Shown here: positions 10,371 to 20,162 of the stretch, piece by piece
How the letters are laid out: every line of letters begins with the position of its first letter
How positions within the stretch are numbered: the stretch's first letter is position 1
Source: Pseudomonas bubulae
Lineage (GTDB): Bacteria > Pseudomonadota > Gammaproteobacteria > Pseudomonadales > Pseudomonadaceae
Assembly: GCF_900618535.1 (NCBI RefSeq)
Contig: NZ_UYJA01000003.1
Location: 372,001 to 436,000 of the forward strand
Reading direction: 5' to 3'
DNA: 64,000 bases
The notes under the pieces: generated by a model
Seen by the model: only the letters and a program-made list of their open reading frames with translations
Databases searched by the model: none
What the model was told of the DNA's origin: nothing
Position numbers and translations under genes: made by a program

Positions 10371-10406
10371 GTCGTTATGCATTCACATAACGACTGTGAG
10401 CCAGGC

Positions 10407-11417
10407 TTAGATATCAGCCAATGCCGCGACCAAAATCGCCTTGATGGTGTGCATGCGGTTTTCAGCTTGCTCAAAGGCGATGTTGACAGGGGACTCGAAC
10501 ACTTCCTCGGTCACTTCAATACCGTTTTTCAGGTTTGGATGGTGCTCGGCCACGTCTTTGCCGACCTTGGTTTCACAGTTGTGGAACGCAGGCAGACAGT
10601 GCATGAACTTCACGCGTGGGTTTTCTGCCGCCTTGATCATGTCGCTGTTGACCTGGTAAGGCAGCAGCAGCTTGATACGGTCGTTCCAGGCTTCAACCGG
10701 TTCGCCCATCGATACCCAGACGTCGGTGTGGATAAAGTCCACGCCTTTGACGGCAGCTTTAGGGTCTTCGGTCAGGGTGATTTTGGCACCGCTTTCCTTG
10801 GCGAATTCCTGGCACTGTTTAACGAACGACTCTTCCGGCCACAGGCTTTTTGGTGCGGCAATACGCACGTCCATGCCCAGTTTGGCACCGATCAGCAGCA
10901 GCGAGTTACCCATGTTGTTGCGGGCGTCGCCCAGGTACGCGTAGCTGATGTTGTGCAGCGGCTTGTCGCTGTGTTCGCGCATGGTCAGCACGTCGGCGAT
11001 CATTTGCGTCGGGTGGAACTCAGCGGTCAGGCCGTTGAACACCGGCACGCCTGCGTACTTGGCCAGCTCTTCGACAACAGCCTGTTCAAAGCCACGGTAT
11101 TCGATGGCGTCAAACATGCGGCCCAGAACGCGGGCGGTGTCTTTCATGCTTTCTTTGTGACCGATCTGTGAAGAAACCGGGTCGATGTAGGTAACGTGCG
11201 CGCCCTGGTCGTGGGCTGCTACTTCAAATGCGCAACGGGTGCGGGTCGACGTTTTTTCGAAGATCAGGGCGATGTTTTTGCCTTTCAAGTGCGGCTCTTC
11301 AGTACCGGTGTACTTGGCGCGCTTGAGATCGCGGGACAGATCGAGCAGGAAATGCAACTCACGTGGAGTGTGGTGCATCAGGCTCAGAAGGCTGCGGTTT
11401 TTCATGTTAAAAGCCAT
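10407..11417 (-). CDS. arcB: Ornithine carbamoyltransferase, catabolic
   Basis: 336 residues. Splits citrulline into ornithine and carbamoyl phosphate in the arginine deiminase pathway. The carbamoyl-phosphate motif STRTR and the ornithine-side motif HCLPAFH are present. Length 336 and position between arcA and arcC identify the catabolic enzyme rather than biosynthetic ArgF. AAGGAG precedes ATG 11417. Confidence 0.97.
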   Translation of the reverse strand: MAFNMKNRSLLSLMHHTPRELHFLLDLSRDLKRAKYTGTEEPHLKGKNIALIFEKTSTRTRCAFEVAAHDQGAHVTYIDPVSSQIGHKESMKDTARVLGRMFDAIEYRGFEQAVVEELAKYAGVPVFNGLTAEFHPTQMIADVLTMREHSDKPLHNISYAYLGDARNNMGNSLLLIGAKLGMDVRIAAPKSLWPEESFVKQCQEFAKESGAKITLTEDPKAAVKGVDFIHTDVWVSMGEPVEAWNDRIKLLLPYQVNSDMIKAAENPRVKFMHCLPAFHNCETKVGKDVAEHHPNLKNGIEVTEEVFESPVNIAFEQAENRMHTIKAILVAALADI

Positions 11418-11447
11418 GGTGATCTCCTTGGTTTCGGGTTAACCGGC

Positions 11448-11479
11448 TTGCACCGGCCCCGTGTTGGGGCCGGGGCAAG
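11448..11479 (-). other. Intercistronic hairpin between arcA and arcB
   Basis: CCGGCCCC-GTGTT-GGGGCCGG with a further CTTGC/GCAAG outer stem lies just after the arcA stop. There is no T run, so it is more likely an mRNA-stabilising or processing structure than a terminator. Processing of arc mRNA is known in P. aeruginosa. Confidence 0.6.
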
Positions 11480-11495
11480 CAATCAAATGGGTAGA

Positions 11496-12752
11496 TTAAT
11501 AGTCGACAGGGTCACGCACGATCGGGCAGGTCATGCAGTGACCGCCGCCACGGCCGCGGCCCAGTTCGGAGGCGCTGATGGTGATGACTTCAACGCCAGC
11601 CTTGCGCAGCAGGGTGTTGGTGTAGGTGTTGCGGTCGTAACCGATCACCACGCCAGGCTCCAGGGCCACCACGTTGTTACCGTCATCCCACTGCTCGCGT
11701 TCTGCTGCGAACGAGTTGCCGCCGGTTTCGACCACACGCAGTTTTTTCACGCCCAGGGCCTTGGCCACTACGTCGAGGAAGTGGCCTTCTTCGCGTCGTA
11801 CGTCCACGCCGCCTTGTTTCTTGTCGTCCGGGTACACCGAGAACGCAACGATCTGGTTCACGACTTCAGGGAAGATGGTTACCAGGTCGCGGTCGCAGAA
11901 GCTGAACACGGTGTCCAGGTGCATTGCCGCGCGGGACTTGGGCATACCGGCAACGATCACTCGTTCTACAGCGCCGTTCTTGAACAGGTTTTGTGCCAGT
12001 TGGCCAATGGCCTGACGTGACGTGCGCTCGCCCATACCGATCAGGACTACGCCGTTGCCGATTGGCATCACGTCGCCGCCTTCAAGGCTGGCGTTGCCAT
12101 GGTCGACTGTCGGGTCGCCGTACCAGATCTGGAAGTCGGCGTTGGTGAACTCAGGGTGGAACTTGTAGATCGCGGTGGTCAGCAGGGTTTCCTGACGACG
12201 CGCCGGCCAGTACATAGGGTTCAGCGTCACGCCACCGTAGATCCAGCAAGTGGTGTCACGGGTGAACTGGGTGTTGGGCAGCGGTGGCAGGATAAAGCTG
12301 GTGTGACCGAGGAAGTCACGGAACATCTGGATGGTCTTGCCACCAAAGCTGTCTGGCAGATCGTCTGCCGACACGCCGCCGATCAGGTACTCGGCAATTT
12401 GGCGTGGCTCAAGGCTTTTAAGCCAGGATTTGACTTCGTTGACCAGGCCCACACCCACCTGATTGGGGGTCACTTTGTGGTCCAGAATCCAGTCCAGGGC
12501 TTCCGGGATGGCAACGATATCGGTCAGCAGGTTGTGCATTTCCAGCACATCAATGCCGCGGTCGCGCATTTTGGTGACGAAGTCGAAGTGGTCACGCTTG
12601 GCCTGGTTGACCCACAGTACGTCATCGAACAGCAATTCATCGCAGTTGCTTGGGGTCAGGCGCTGGTGAGCCAGGCCTGGGGAACACACCATAACCTTAT
12701 GCAGCTTACCGGCTTCGGAATGCACGCCGTATTTCACTTTTTCCGTGGTCAT
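11496..12752 (-). CDS. arcA: Arginine deiminase
   Basis: 418 residues. Hydrolyses arginine to citrulline and ammonia. The nucleophile is C406 in GGGHCMTCP, the same number as in the P. aeruginosa enzyme. LEGGDVMP and MHLDTVFSF supply other active-site residues. Two ATGs compete: GGAGG abuts the first (12761) with no gap, while the second (12752) is well spaced and gives the family length, so I choose 12752. Confidence 0.98.
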   Translation of the reverse strand: MTTEKVKYGVHSEAGKLHKVMVCSPGLAHQRLTPSNCDELLFDDVLWVNQAKRDHFDFVTKMRDRGIDVLEMHNLLTDIVAIPEALDWILDHKVTPNQVGVGLVNEVKSWLKSLEPRQIAEYLIGGVSADDLPDSFGGKTIQMFRDFLGHTSFILPPLPNTQFTRDTTCWIYGGVTLNPMYWPARRQETLLTTAIYKFHPEFTNADFQIWYGDPTVDHGNASLEGGDVMPIGNGVVLIGMGERTSRQAIGQLAQNLFKNGAVERVIVAGMPKSRAAMHLDTVFSFCDRDLVTIFPEVVNQIVAFSVYPDDKKQGGVDVRREEGHFLDVVAKALGVKKLRVVETGGNSFAAEREQWDDGNNVVALEPGVVIGYDRNTYTNTLLRKAGVEVITISASELGRGRGGGHCMTCPIVRDPVDY

Positions 12753-12785
12753 TACAGTCATCCTCCAAAGTACACAAACAGGTTG

Positions 12786-14213
12786 TTACAGGGTCAGGAA
12801 ACCGTCGTAGAGACCATAGGCAGCCACCAGGGCGCCGATCACTACTGCGGCAAAAATCACTTTCTCGATGTTGGTGAACACGGGCTGGCCGCTTTCACGC
12901 TTGGCCTTGGCGAACAGAATCGCGCCAGGTGCATAGAGCAGGGCCGACAACAGCAGGTACTTGAGGCCGCCGGCATAGATCAGCCAGATCGCGTAGATCA
13001 GCGCGATACCGCCGATGATCAGATCTTTCTTGCGTTCTGCCAGGGCGTTCTCGTAAGTCTCGGCACGTACCGCCAGCAGGAAGCCGTAGGCTGCAGACCA
13101 GAGGTAAGGCACCAGGATCATCGAGGTCGCCAGGTAGATCAGCGACAGATAAGTACTGGCCGAGAACAGGGTGATGATCAGGAACAGCTGCACCATGGCG
13201 TTGGTCAGCCACAGGGCGTTGACCGGTACATGGTTGGCGTTTTCCTTTTTCAGGAAGGCCGGCATGGTGTGGTCCTTGGCCGCCGAGAACATGATCTCTG
13301 CGCACAGCAGTACCCAGGAGAGCAGGGCACCCAGCAGGGAGATGATCAAGCCGACGCTGATCAGTACTGCACCCCAGTGACCGACCACATGCTCAAGCAC
13401 GGCCGCCATCGAAGGGTTTTGCAGTTTTGCCAGTTCAGGCTGAGTCATGATGCCCAGCGACAGCACGTTCACCAGTACCAGCAACAGCAGCACGGTGATA
13501 AAGCCGATCACGGTGGCCCGACCCACGTCCGAACGTTTTTCGGCACGGGAAGAGAAGATGCTTGCGCCTTCGATACCGATGAACACCCAAACGGTGACCA
13601 GCATCATGTTGCGCACCTGATCCATCACGCTGCCCAGGTCCGGGTTTTTTACGCCCCAGATGTCACTGGTAAAGATGTCCAGTTTGAACGCGAAGAGGGC
13701 AATCAGGATAAACAGAACCAGCGGTACGACCTTGGCAACGGTGGTTACCAGGTTGATGAACGCTGCTTCCTTGATGCCGCGCAGTACCAGGAAATGCACG
13801 GCCCAGAGCAGGATCGAGGCGCCGATGATGGCGGCGGGGGTATTGCCTTCGCCGAAGATCGGGAAGAAGTAACCTAGGGTGCTGAACAGCAACACGAAGT
13901 AGCCGACGTTACCCAGCCAGGCGCTGATCCAGTAGCCCCAGGCTGACGAGAAACCCATGTAATCGCCGAAGCCTGCCTTGGCGTAGGCATACACGCCGCC
14001 GTCAAGGTCAGGTTTGCGATTGGCGAGGGTCTGGAACACAAAAGCGAGGGTCAACATACCGACAGCGGTAATTGCCCAACCGATCAGGATTGCGCCGACA
14101 TCAGCGCTGGCGGCCATGTTTTGAGGCAGCGAAAAAATCCCGCCGCCAATCATTGAGCCGACTACCAGAGCAACCAACGCACCCAGTCGCAGTTTTCCAG
14201 GAGTATCAGACAT
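12786..14213 (-). CDS. arcD: Arginine/ornithine antiporter
   Basis: 475 residues, APC superfamily with about 12 membrane helices, opening LRLGALVALVVGSMIGGGIF. Swaps external arginine for internal ornithine to feed the deiminase pathway. ATG 14213 has GGAG 10 bases before it. First gene of arcDABC; an ANR-type site lies 65-78 bp upstream, so it is probably induced by low oxygen. A close paralogue starts in the opposite direction at 14668. Confidence 0.96.
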   Translation of the reverse strand: MSDTPGKLRLGALVALVVGSMIGGGIFSLPQNMAASADVGAILIGWAITAVGMLTLAFVFQTLANRKPDLDGGVYAYAKAGFGDYMGFSSAWGYWISAWLGNVGYFVLLFSTLGYFFPIFGEGNTPAAIIGASILLWAVHFLVLRGIKEAAFINLVTTVAKVVPLVLFILIALFAFKLDIFTSDIWGVKNPDLGSVMDQVRNMMLVTVWVFIGIEGASIFSSRAEKRSDVGRATVIGFITVLLLLVLVNVLSLGIMTQPELAKLQNPSMAAVLEHVVGHWGAVLISVGLIISLLGALLSWVLLCAEIMFSAAKDHTMPAFLKKENANHVPVNALWLTNAMVQLFLIITLFSASTYLSLIYLATSMILVPYLWSAAYGFLLAVRAETYENALAERKKDLIIGGIALIYAIWLIYAGGLKYLLLSALLYAPGAILFAKAKRESGQPVFTNIEKVIFAAVVIGALVAAYGLYDGFLTL

Positions 14214-14277
14214 TTGTAGTGACTCCAATCTAGGAGAAGTGAGGCTTCAAAGTTAAGTCCATTGATATTCAAGCCGT

Positions 14278-14291
14278 TTGACATAGATCAG
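14278..14291. promoter_or_regulatory. ANR box for arcD
   Basis: TTGAC-ATAG-ATCAG against the Anr/Fnr consensus TTGAT-N4-ATCAA, keeping both half-site cores. A start site near 14243 would put its centre at about -41.5, the class-II activator position, with TTAACT (14256-14251, minus strand) as -10. Confidence 0.75.
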
Positions 14292-14667
14292 GGCATTACT
14301 ACATTCCATTGTTGATAGAGCGGGGAAGGTCGCGATCACGCATTTTTATGACGCTTCCTGAAAGCCTTACTCCAGAGATGTTTTCAGGTATTAATACGTT
14401 CGTTACCCACGGTGTCGTGGGGATTGAAGCTAGCCAGTATTTCCAGATTTGCAAATGTCATCTTCAAGTTTCATGAACCCCTCCATGAAATTAAATCGTC
14501 ATCTATATATGAACGGTTTTTTAGGTTTCAATAGGCGCAATGGTTATCAGGGAAGCACGGCTTATTGCGGGGATCTATTAAACGTTTGGGCGCTGCATAT
14601 ATTTAGTCAGTGAACGTCTGTAGCCTGATATTCATAAGTTTTAACCAAGTAGTACAGCGAGGTGACG
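14292..14667. other. Intergenic region between the two arcD genes
   Basis: Part of the 454-bp gap between divergent arcD copies. Apart from the ANR box to its left I see only a possible ArgR half-site, TGTCGT-N8-AA, at 14413-14428 (one mismatch to TGTCGC-N8-AA). No second ANR box is visible for the right-hand copy and no gene is supportable. Confidence 0.4.
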
Positions 14668-16095
14668 ATGTCGCAACAGACGCAAAAGCTTAGGCTCAAC
14701 GCCCTGATCGCGTTGGTTGTCGGCTCGATGATTGGAGGCGGGATTTTTTCGTTGCCACAAAATATCGCCGAGCATGCTGCCGGTGGTGCCGTGTTGATCG
14801 GCTGGGCAATCACGGCAGTGGGCATGCTGGCGCTGGCCTTTGTGTTCCAGACCCTGGCCAATCGCAAGCCGCAGCTGGATTCGGGGGTGTATGCCTACGC
14901 CAAGGCCGGGTTTGGCGACTACATGGGTTTCTCGTCAGCCTGGGGCTACTGGATCAGCGCCTGGATGGGCAACGTCGGTTACTTCGTATTGCTGTTCAGC
15001 ACCCTGGGCTATTTTTTCCCGGTGTTTGGCCAGGGCAACACGCCGATCGCCATAGGTTGCGCATCGTTGCTGCTGTGGGGGGTGCATTTTCTGGTGCTGC
15101 GCGGGATCAAGGAAGCGGCGTTTATCAACCAGCTGACCACCGTGGCCAAAATCGTCCCCATTGTGATGTTTATCGTGCTCACCGCCGTGGCGTTCAAGGC
15201 CGATATTTTCACCCGGGATTTTTGGGGCACACAAACACCCAGCCTGGGCAGCGTGATGGATCAGGTGCGCAACATGATGCTGGTGACGGTTTTCGTGTTT
15301 ATCGGTATTGAAGGTGCCAGTGTCTACTCGGGCCGTGCCGAGAAACGTTCGGATGTGGGCAAGGCTACGGTTATTGGCTTTCTCGGCGTGCTGGCCCTGC
15401 TGGTGCTAGTGAACGTGCTGTCGCTGGGGATCATGAGCCAGCCGGAACTGGCCAGTCTGCAAAACCCGTCGATGGCCGGGGTGCTCAAGCATGTGGTGGG
15501 AGAGTGGGGTGCGATACTGATCAGTATCGGGCTGGCGATCTCGCTGCTGGGGGCGCTGCTGTCGTGGGCGTTGCTGTGCGCCGAGATCCTCTATGCCACA
15601 GCCCGGGACAACACCATGCCGGCGTTCCTGAAAAAGGAAAACGCCAACCATGTGCCGGTCAATGCCCTGTGGCTGACCAACTCGATGATCCAGATTTTCC
15701 TGGTGATCACCCTGGTGTCCGCCGGTACTTACACCAGTCTTATCTATCTGGCGTCATCGATGATCCTGGTGCCTTACCTGTGGTCGGCAGCTTACGCGGT
15801 GCTGCTGTGCGTGAGGGGCGAGACTTACGAGCGGGCGGGGCGGCGGAGGGTCAAGGACCTGCTGGTAGGGGCGGTGGCGCTGATTTATGCGATGTGGCTG
15901 TTATATGCGGCGGGGCCCAAATACCTGCTGCTCTCGGCGTTGCTGTATGCACCGGGGGTGTTCTTTTTCGCCAAGGCCAAGCGCGAGCAGGGTGAGCTGC
16001 TGTTCAAGCCCTGGGAGAAGGTGATATTCGCGATGGTGGTGATAACGGCACTGGCGGCAGCTTATGCGCTGTATAGCGGGGCGTTGGCGTTGTAA
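14668..16095 (+). CDS. Second arginine/ornithine antiporter-like protein
   Basis: 475 residues from ATG 14668, with GAGG upstream (a GTG at 14662 is possible). It is nearly collinear with ArcD to its left: LRLNALIALVVGSMIGG, long identical runs such as AYAKAGFGDYMGFSSAWGYW, and the same C-terminal pattern. An APC-family exchanger, very likely for arginine/ornithine or a related basic amino acid. It stands alone, head to head with the arc operon, and lacks an obvious ANR box, so it may serve under other conditions. A duplication within this lineage is the simplest explanation. Confidence 0.9.
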   Translation: MSQQTQKLRLNALIALVVGSMIGGGIFSLPQNIAEHAAGGAVLIGWAITAVGMLALAFVFQTLANRKPQLDSGVYAYAKAGFGDYMGFSSAWGYWISAWMGNVGYFVLLFSTLGYFFPVFGQGNTPIAIGCASLLLWGVHFLVLRGIKEAAFINQLTTVAKIVPIVMFIVLTAVAFKADIFTRDFWGTQTPSLGSVMDQVRNMMLVTVFVFIGIEGASVYSGRAEKRSDVGKATVIGFLGVLALLVLVNVLSLGIMSQPELASLQNPSMAGVLKHVVGEWGAILISIGLAISLLGALLSWALLCAEILYATARDNTMPAFLKKENANHVPVNALWLTNSMIQIFLVITLVSAGTYTSLIYLASSMILVPYLWSAAYAVLLCVRGETYERAGRRRVKDLLVGAVALIYAMWLLYAAGPKYLLLSALLYAPGVFFFAKAKREQGELLFKPWEKVIFAMVVITALAAAYALYSGALAL

Positions 16096-16104
16096 GTGGC
16101 GATT

Positions 16105-16191
16105 TGTGGGAGCGGGCTTGCTCGCGATGGCATCGCCGCCGTTTGCCTGATACACCGGGGTGTCAGTATCGCAGGCAAGCCAGCTCCCACA
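16105..16191. repeat. REP pair downstream of the second arcD
   Basis: TGTGGGAGCGGGCTTGCTCG and a degenerate right arm GGCAAGCCAGCTCCCACA with about 40 bases between. Lies between convergent genes. Confidence 0.8.
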
Positions 16192-16266
16192 GGTGTGCGG
16201 CGCTCATAAATTCCGAGGGGGGCCAGTTCCTGTAAAAAGCCTTATGAGTGCTCCGCTCGTCAGCTG

Positions 16267-16683
16267 CTACGAAGGGCTTGGCAAGCGCTCCGGTCGCGAC
16301 CAGATCCACAGATTGCCCATGCTCATGCCGGCTATCGCCAGAAACACCGGCCAGTTGTGATCCAGCACATACAGCATCAGCCCTGCGCACAACAACATGC
16401 TGACAGTGGCGCTGATTTTGGCGTTGCGCTTGATGATCTTGCCGTTGCGCCAGTTGCTCAGGATCGGACCAAACAACCGGTGGTTTTCCAGCCAGGCACT
16501 CAAGCGCGGGGAGCTTTTGGTCGCGGCCCAGGCGGCGAGCAAAATAAATTCGGTGGTCGGCAGGCCAGGAATCACAATCGCAATCAGGCCAATGCCCAGG
16601 CTCACATAGGCCAGCAAGCCGAACAGGATTCGGGCGATTTTCGACGTGGATCGGGTTTGGCGGGTCATAAGCTCAGGACGCAT
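16267..16683 (-). CDS. YbaN family membrane protein (DUF454)
   Basis: 138 residues from ATG 16683; ATG 16668 is an equally plausible start. The pattern ILFGLLAYVSLGIGLIAIVIPGLPTTEF, WAATKSSPRLSAWLENH and FGPILSNWRNG is the DUF454/YbaN signature: a small inner-membrane protein with about three helices and no known function. It follows the heme oxygenase gene on the same strand but a terminator lies between. I recall the same neighbour next to the heme locus in P. putida. Confidence 0.85.
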   Translation of the reverse strand: MRPELMTRQTRSTSKIARILFGLLAYVSLGIGLIAIVIPGLPTTEFILLAAWAATKSSPRLSAWLENHRLFGPILSNWRNGKIIKRNAKISATVSMLLCAGLMLYVLDHNWPVFLAIAGMSMGNLWIWSRPERLPSPS

Positions 16684-16692
16684 AAAAGGACA

Positions 16693-16716
16693 CCCGACCA
16701 GCGTGCGCTGGTCGGG
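16693..16716 (-). terminator. Terminator after heme oxygenase
   Basis: CCCGACCAGC and GCTGGTCGGG form a perfect 10-bp stem with a 4-base loop 9 bp past the hemO stop; the minus strand continues TGTCCTTTTAT. Confidence 0.75.
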
Positions 16717-16725
16717 CCTGTCAGC

Positions 16726-17334
16726 TTAAGCCAGTTCTGGCTGAGCAGCGTAGGCGTGTTCCAGTAATACGGTAAAACGCTCAAAGGCCGCTACTGCACC
16801 TTTGTCGAGGTCGGCTTCTTCTTCAGCCGTCAGTTCCAGGCCGTCGAGGGTGCGGATAAAGCTTTTCCAGCCTTCGGCACGGCCACCGGCAGGCTCGCCC
16901 AGGTGGCGGGCGCCGAAGCTGTCGCTCAGGCCCAGGCCCACAGCACGCTTGATCAGGAATGCAGCGCCCAGCTTGGAGCCTTCGGAAACGAAGATCCAGC
17001 CCAGTGCTTCAGCTTTGCTTGGCGAATTGACCGCGCCGGCAACCGGGGCAGGCACTTCGGTGTTGAGGTCGGCCAGGTCGGCCTTGGCTTGCTCGGCGCG
17101 GCAGCGCTCTGGCAGGTCAGGGACGATTTCTTTCAGGGCCGGGTCGGTGTACAGCGCCTTGAGCTCCGACTGGAACAGGTACTGGGCGACGACAAAGCGG
17201 GCGAAACTGGCCACGTCATCAAATGGCTTGTGCGCCTTGACCAAAGCGTCGAGCTTTTGATGCGGCTCGTTGGTGATCTGGTTCAGACGTTGGGAACGCA
17301 AGGCCGGACGTGATGCGGAATCAGCAGTGGTCAT
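16726..17334 (-). CDS. hemO: Biliverdin-producing heme oxygenase (PigA/HemO type)
   Basis: 202 residues. Opens the porphyrin ring of imported heme, releasing iron, CO and biliverdin. The proximal histidine lies in TNEPHQKL (H25), and EALGWIFVSEGSKLGAAFL is the family core. Close to P. aeruginosa PigA in length and pattern. AAGGA precedes ATG 17334. It follows the receptor gene on the same strand behind a strong terminator, so it may have its own promoter, but its role downstream of heme import is clear. Confidence 0.95.
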   Translation of the reverse strand: MTTADSASRPALRSQRLNQITNEPHQKLDALVKAHKPFDDVASFARFVVAQYLFQSELKALYTDPALKEIVPDLPERCRAEQAKADLADLNTEVPAPVAGAVNSPSKAEALGWIFVSEGSKLGAAFLIKRAVGLGLSDSFGARHLGEPAGGRAEGWKSFIRTLDGLELTAEEEADLDKGAVAAFERFTVLLEHAYAAQPELA

Positions 17335-17395
17335 GAAAAAATCCTTGAGAATGAGATGCGCTTTGTAACTAGACGATCAGGAAGACGCATCACAG

Positions 17396-17437
17396 TAAAA
17401 AATCCTCACTGCGCAGAGCAAAATTCTGCGCAGTGAG
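17396..17437 (-). terminator. Strong terminator after the heme receptor
   Basis: CTCACTGCGCAGA and TCTGCGCAGTGAG form a perfect 13-bp stem; the minus strand then reads GATTTTTTAC. Confidence 0.92.
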
Positions 17438-17446
17438 CGTGGCTGA

Positions 17447-20044
17447 TCAGATATCCCAGACCAGATTGATCGAGAAGTTGCGGCCCGGCGCGGTCAGTCG
17501 CTCCATATTGGCCGGGTTCAGCACGCCGGCCTCACCCACGCTGTCGTAGCCGCGCACGTCATCCCAGTTCCAGTATTTCTTGTCGGTCAGGTTGTACAGG
17601 CCGGCATTGACGGTGACGTCCTTGGTGACCTTGTAGAAACCGGTCAGGTCGAGCACACCATAGCCAGGCGACTTGAACTGCTTGCTGGTGCCATCGGGGG
17701 CGAAGTAGCTGGTGTCGTCGACCTGATCCTTGCTCTTGACCAGGGTCCAGCTCACCAGGGCGCCATAGTTCTGCTGCTCGTAGCCCAGGCCCATCACGGC
17801 GGTCAGCGGGTTGACGCTGTTGATCGGCTGGCCGGTGTCTTCGTTGCGACCGTGGGCATATGCCACGGAACCACGGGTATAGAGGCCCTGTGGCGCGCCG
17901 AAAGCGTCCAGGTTCAGGCGGCCTTTGACCTCGGCACCCTTGATGGTGGCGTGCTTGATGTTGTTGGCCTGGAACTTGAGGTCGTCGTAGCCGGGGGTGA
18001 TGGCATCTTCGTTAATGAAGTCGCGGTACTTGTTATAGAACACCGCCACATCGAATGAGCCAGCATCGAAATTGCCGCGCAGGCCGGTCTCGTAGCTTTT
18101 GCTTTTTTCCGGTTCCAGATCCGGGTTCGGCTCTACCGAGTAGCCTGCCTGCAGGTTGTCAAATCGACCGTACAACGCTTTGGCGGTCGGGGTGCGGAAG
18201 CCTTCGGCGTACTGGCCGTACCAGGTGTAGTTGTCGTTGAATGCGTAAGTGACGCCCAGTTTTGGCGACAGGCGGTGCCAGACCTTGTCTGCATCGCTTA
18301 CGGTGCCTTTCTGGTCGCTGTTGACGGTGTTGAGGAATTCCTGGGTGATATGCGGCGTCAGCTTGGTGTAGTCGTAGCGCAGGCCGGGCATGAAGGTCCA
18401 GTCATTCCAGCTGATCTGGTCCTGGGCGAACAGGCTGTAGGTGTTGATGGTCGGGTCCGGGAAGTCGCTGGATTTGACCAGGTAATCTTTCGGGCTATCG
18501 GCGCCCACGGCGGTGCAACCATTGCCTACTGCCAGGCAGGTGCCCGAGCCACTGCGCGAACCGGTGACTTTCTGGTGCTTGATAGTGGCACCGTAGGTCA
18601 GCAGGTGATCGGTGTCAGCAATATGGAAGGCTTTGTCTGCCTGGGCGTCCAGTACCCAGGTTTTTTCTTCGTAGGTGGTGTTGCGCGAACGCATCACATG
18701 ACGGCTGTAGGGGAAGTAGTCTTCCAGGGTGTTCTGGTCGGTTTTGGCGATCTGGTAGTTCAGGCTCCACTTGAAGTGGTCAGCCACGGCGGTATCCAGC
18801 GCCATGCTGTTTTCCAGGCCGAAACGCTCGCGGCTGATGGTGTCCTTGCCGTTACGCGACAGGTACATGCCCAGCGGCTGGCCGTTGTTGAACGGTCCGC
18901 CGACCGCGCTTTTTTCATTGATGTCGAGGCGGTCCTTGTACTTCTCATAAGTGAAGCCAAGACGGTCGTCATCGTTGTAGTTCCAGCCCAGCTTGGCCAG
19001 TACGTTGGTGGTTTTGGTATCTTCAGGGTTGGCCGCGGTACGTGACAGCCCGGTGCCGCCGTGGTCACCGTAGGATTCGGTTTCGTGACCGTCGCGCTGG
19101 CTCAGGTGCAACAAGCCGTCGAAGTCGCCCGAGCGGCCGGCGACGGTGCCGGATTTCAACCAACTGCGATCGGCCGAGCTGTAGCCGGCCTTGAGGCGGG
19201 CGCCAACATCCTGGCCCGGCTTGATGATGTCATTGGGGTCGAGGGTGAAGTAGCTGACGGCACCGCCAATGGCGTTGCTGCCATAAAGTACCGACGCCGG
19301 GCCACGGAGGATTTCGACGCGCTTGATGATTTCCGGGTCGACGTAGTTGCGCTGGGTCTTGGCGTACGGGCCGTTGAAGAACGAGTTGGGGATCTCGACG
19401 CCGTCCACCTGGGTCAGGATCCGGTCGCCGTCGATGCCGCGGATGTTGTAGTTGCTGATACCGCCACGCTGGCCGGCGCCGCCTACCGAGACACCCGGCT
19501 CATAGCGCACCAGGTCCTTGATGGTATTGACGTTATCGCGGTCCATATCCTGGCGGTCATGGACGGTAATGGTGCTGGGCACCGAGTTCACGTCCTGCTC
19601 CTGGCGAGTGGCGCTGATGGTGACTTGTTGCAGGGCCAGGGTGCCGGTGGAGCTGCTGCGCTTTTCCAGCACGATATTGTTGCTGGCCAGCTTGCGGTAG
19701 CCCAGGTTGGTGCCGATCAACAGGCGCTCCAGGGCTTTTTCCGGGGTGAGTGAACCGCGCACGCCGGGCGAGGACACATTCTGCGCCAGCTCTGCCGGCA
19801 GGCCGACCTGCCAGCCGGTCACCGTGCTGAAATCGTTAAGCGCGGAGGCCAATGGCTGCTGGGAGATCGCAAACTTGTAATTGCCCACGGAGCGGGTCGC
19901 CGGCTGCTCATCGGTCGCCGCCAGGGCTGGAGCCGCCTGCACGCCGGCCAAAAGCATGGCGGCGGTCAACAACGACAACGTGCACTGCTGCAAACCACCC
20001 TTGCGGGCGTTGGATGAGGACCGGCTGTTGAAACGAGTGGGCAT
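17447..20044 (-). CDS. hxuA: TonB-dependent heme receptor with signalling domain
   Basis: 865 residues, outer membrane. Order: signal peptide (to about residue 43, ending ALA), STN signalling domain (about 50-120, PLASALNDFSTVTGWQVG), TonB box-like TISATR, plug (TIKDLVRYEPGVSVGG), and a barrel ending INLVWDI. The heme-receptor signature is present: FRTP followed by NPDL (FRAP/NPNL box). The STN domain and the sigma/anti-sigma pair upstream indicate transport-coupled signalling like the Hxu system of P. aeruginosa; orthology to HxuA is inferred. PhuR and HasR are alternatives, but their loci look different. Confidence 0.85.
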   Translation of the reverse strand: MPTRFNSRSSSNARKGGLQQCTLSLLTAAMLLAGVQAAPALAATDEQPATRSVGNYKFAISQQPLASALNDFSTVTGWQVGLPAELAQNVSSPGVRGSLTPEKALERLLIGTNLGYRKLASNNIVLEKRSSSTGTLALQQVTISATRQEQDVNSVPSTITVHDRQDMDRDNVNTIKDLVRYEPGVSVGGAGQRGGISNYNIRGIDGDRILTQVDGVEIPNSFFNGPYAKTQRNYVDPEIIKRVEILRGPASVLYGSNAIGGAVSYFTLDPNDIIKPGQDVGARLKAGYSSADRSWLKSGTVAGRSGDFDGLLHLSQRDGHETESYGDHGGTGLSRTAANPEDTKTTNVLAKLGWNYNDDDRLGFTYEKYKDRLDINEKSAVGGPFNNGQPLGMYLSRNGKDTISRERFGLENSMALDTAVADHFKWSLNYQIAKTDQNTLEDYFPYSRHVMRSRNTTYEEKTWVLDAQADKAFHIADTDHLLTYGATIKHQKVTGSRSGSGTCLAVGNGCTAVGADSPKDYLVKSSDFPDPTINTYSLFAQDQISWNDWTFMPGLRYDYTKLTPHITQEFLNTVNSDQKGTVSDADKVWHRLSPKLGVTYAFNDNYTWYGQYAEGFRTPTAKALYGRFDNLQAGYSVEPNPDLEPEKSKSYETGLRGNFDAGSFDVAVFYNKYRDFINEDAITPGYDDLKFQANNIKHATIKGAEVKGRLNLDAFGAPQGLYTRGSVAYAHGRNEDTGQPINSVNPLTAVMGLGYEQQNYGALVSWTLVKSKDQVDDTSYFAPDGTSKQFKSPGYGVLDLTGFYKVTKDVTVNAGLYNLTDKKYWNWDDVRGYDSVGEAGVLNPANMERLTAPGRNFSINLVWDI

Positions 20045-20093
20045 TGATAGCGCTCCGTGGTGAACGAATCTTATAGTTGCGAAGCTGACTCAA

Positions 20094-20112
20094 AATGCGA
20101 ATCAGTTGCATT
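20094..20112. promoter_or_regulatory. Fur-box-like site upstream of the heme receptor
   Basis: AATGCGAATCAGTTGCATT matches the common Pseudomonas Fur pattern AATGAGAATCATTATCATT at 15 of 19 positions. It lies 50-68 bp before the receptor start. Confidence 0.55.
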
Positions 20113-20162
20113 GACTACAACGAGACGTATGACCTTAGGCTATCGAGTAAAAAAACCTACTT

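Noticed and set aside
8876..10390. 504-codon plus-strand frame over DUF5064 and arcC
   Set aside because: Shadow; crosses two REP elements and a terminator hairpin.
12099..13877. 592-codon plus-strand frame over arcA and arcD
   Set aside because: Shadow of two well-supported genes, rich in Gln/His as shadows of membrane proteins often are.
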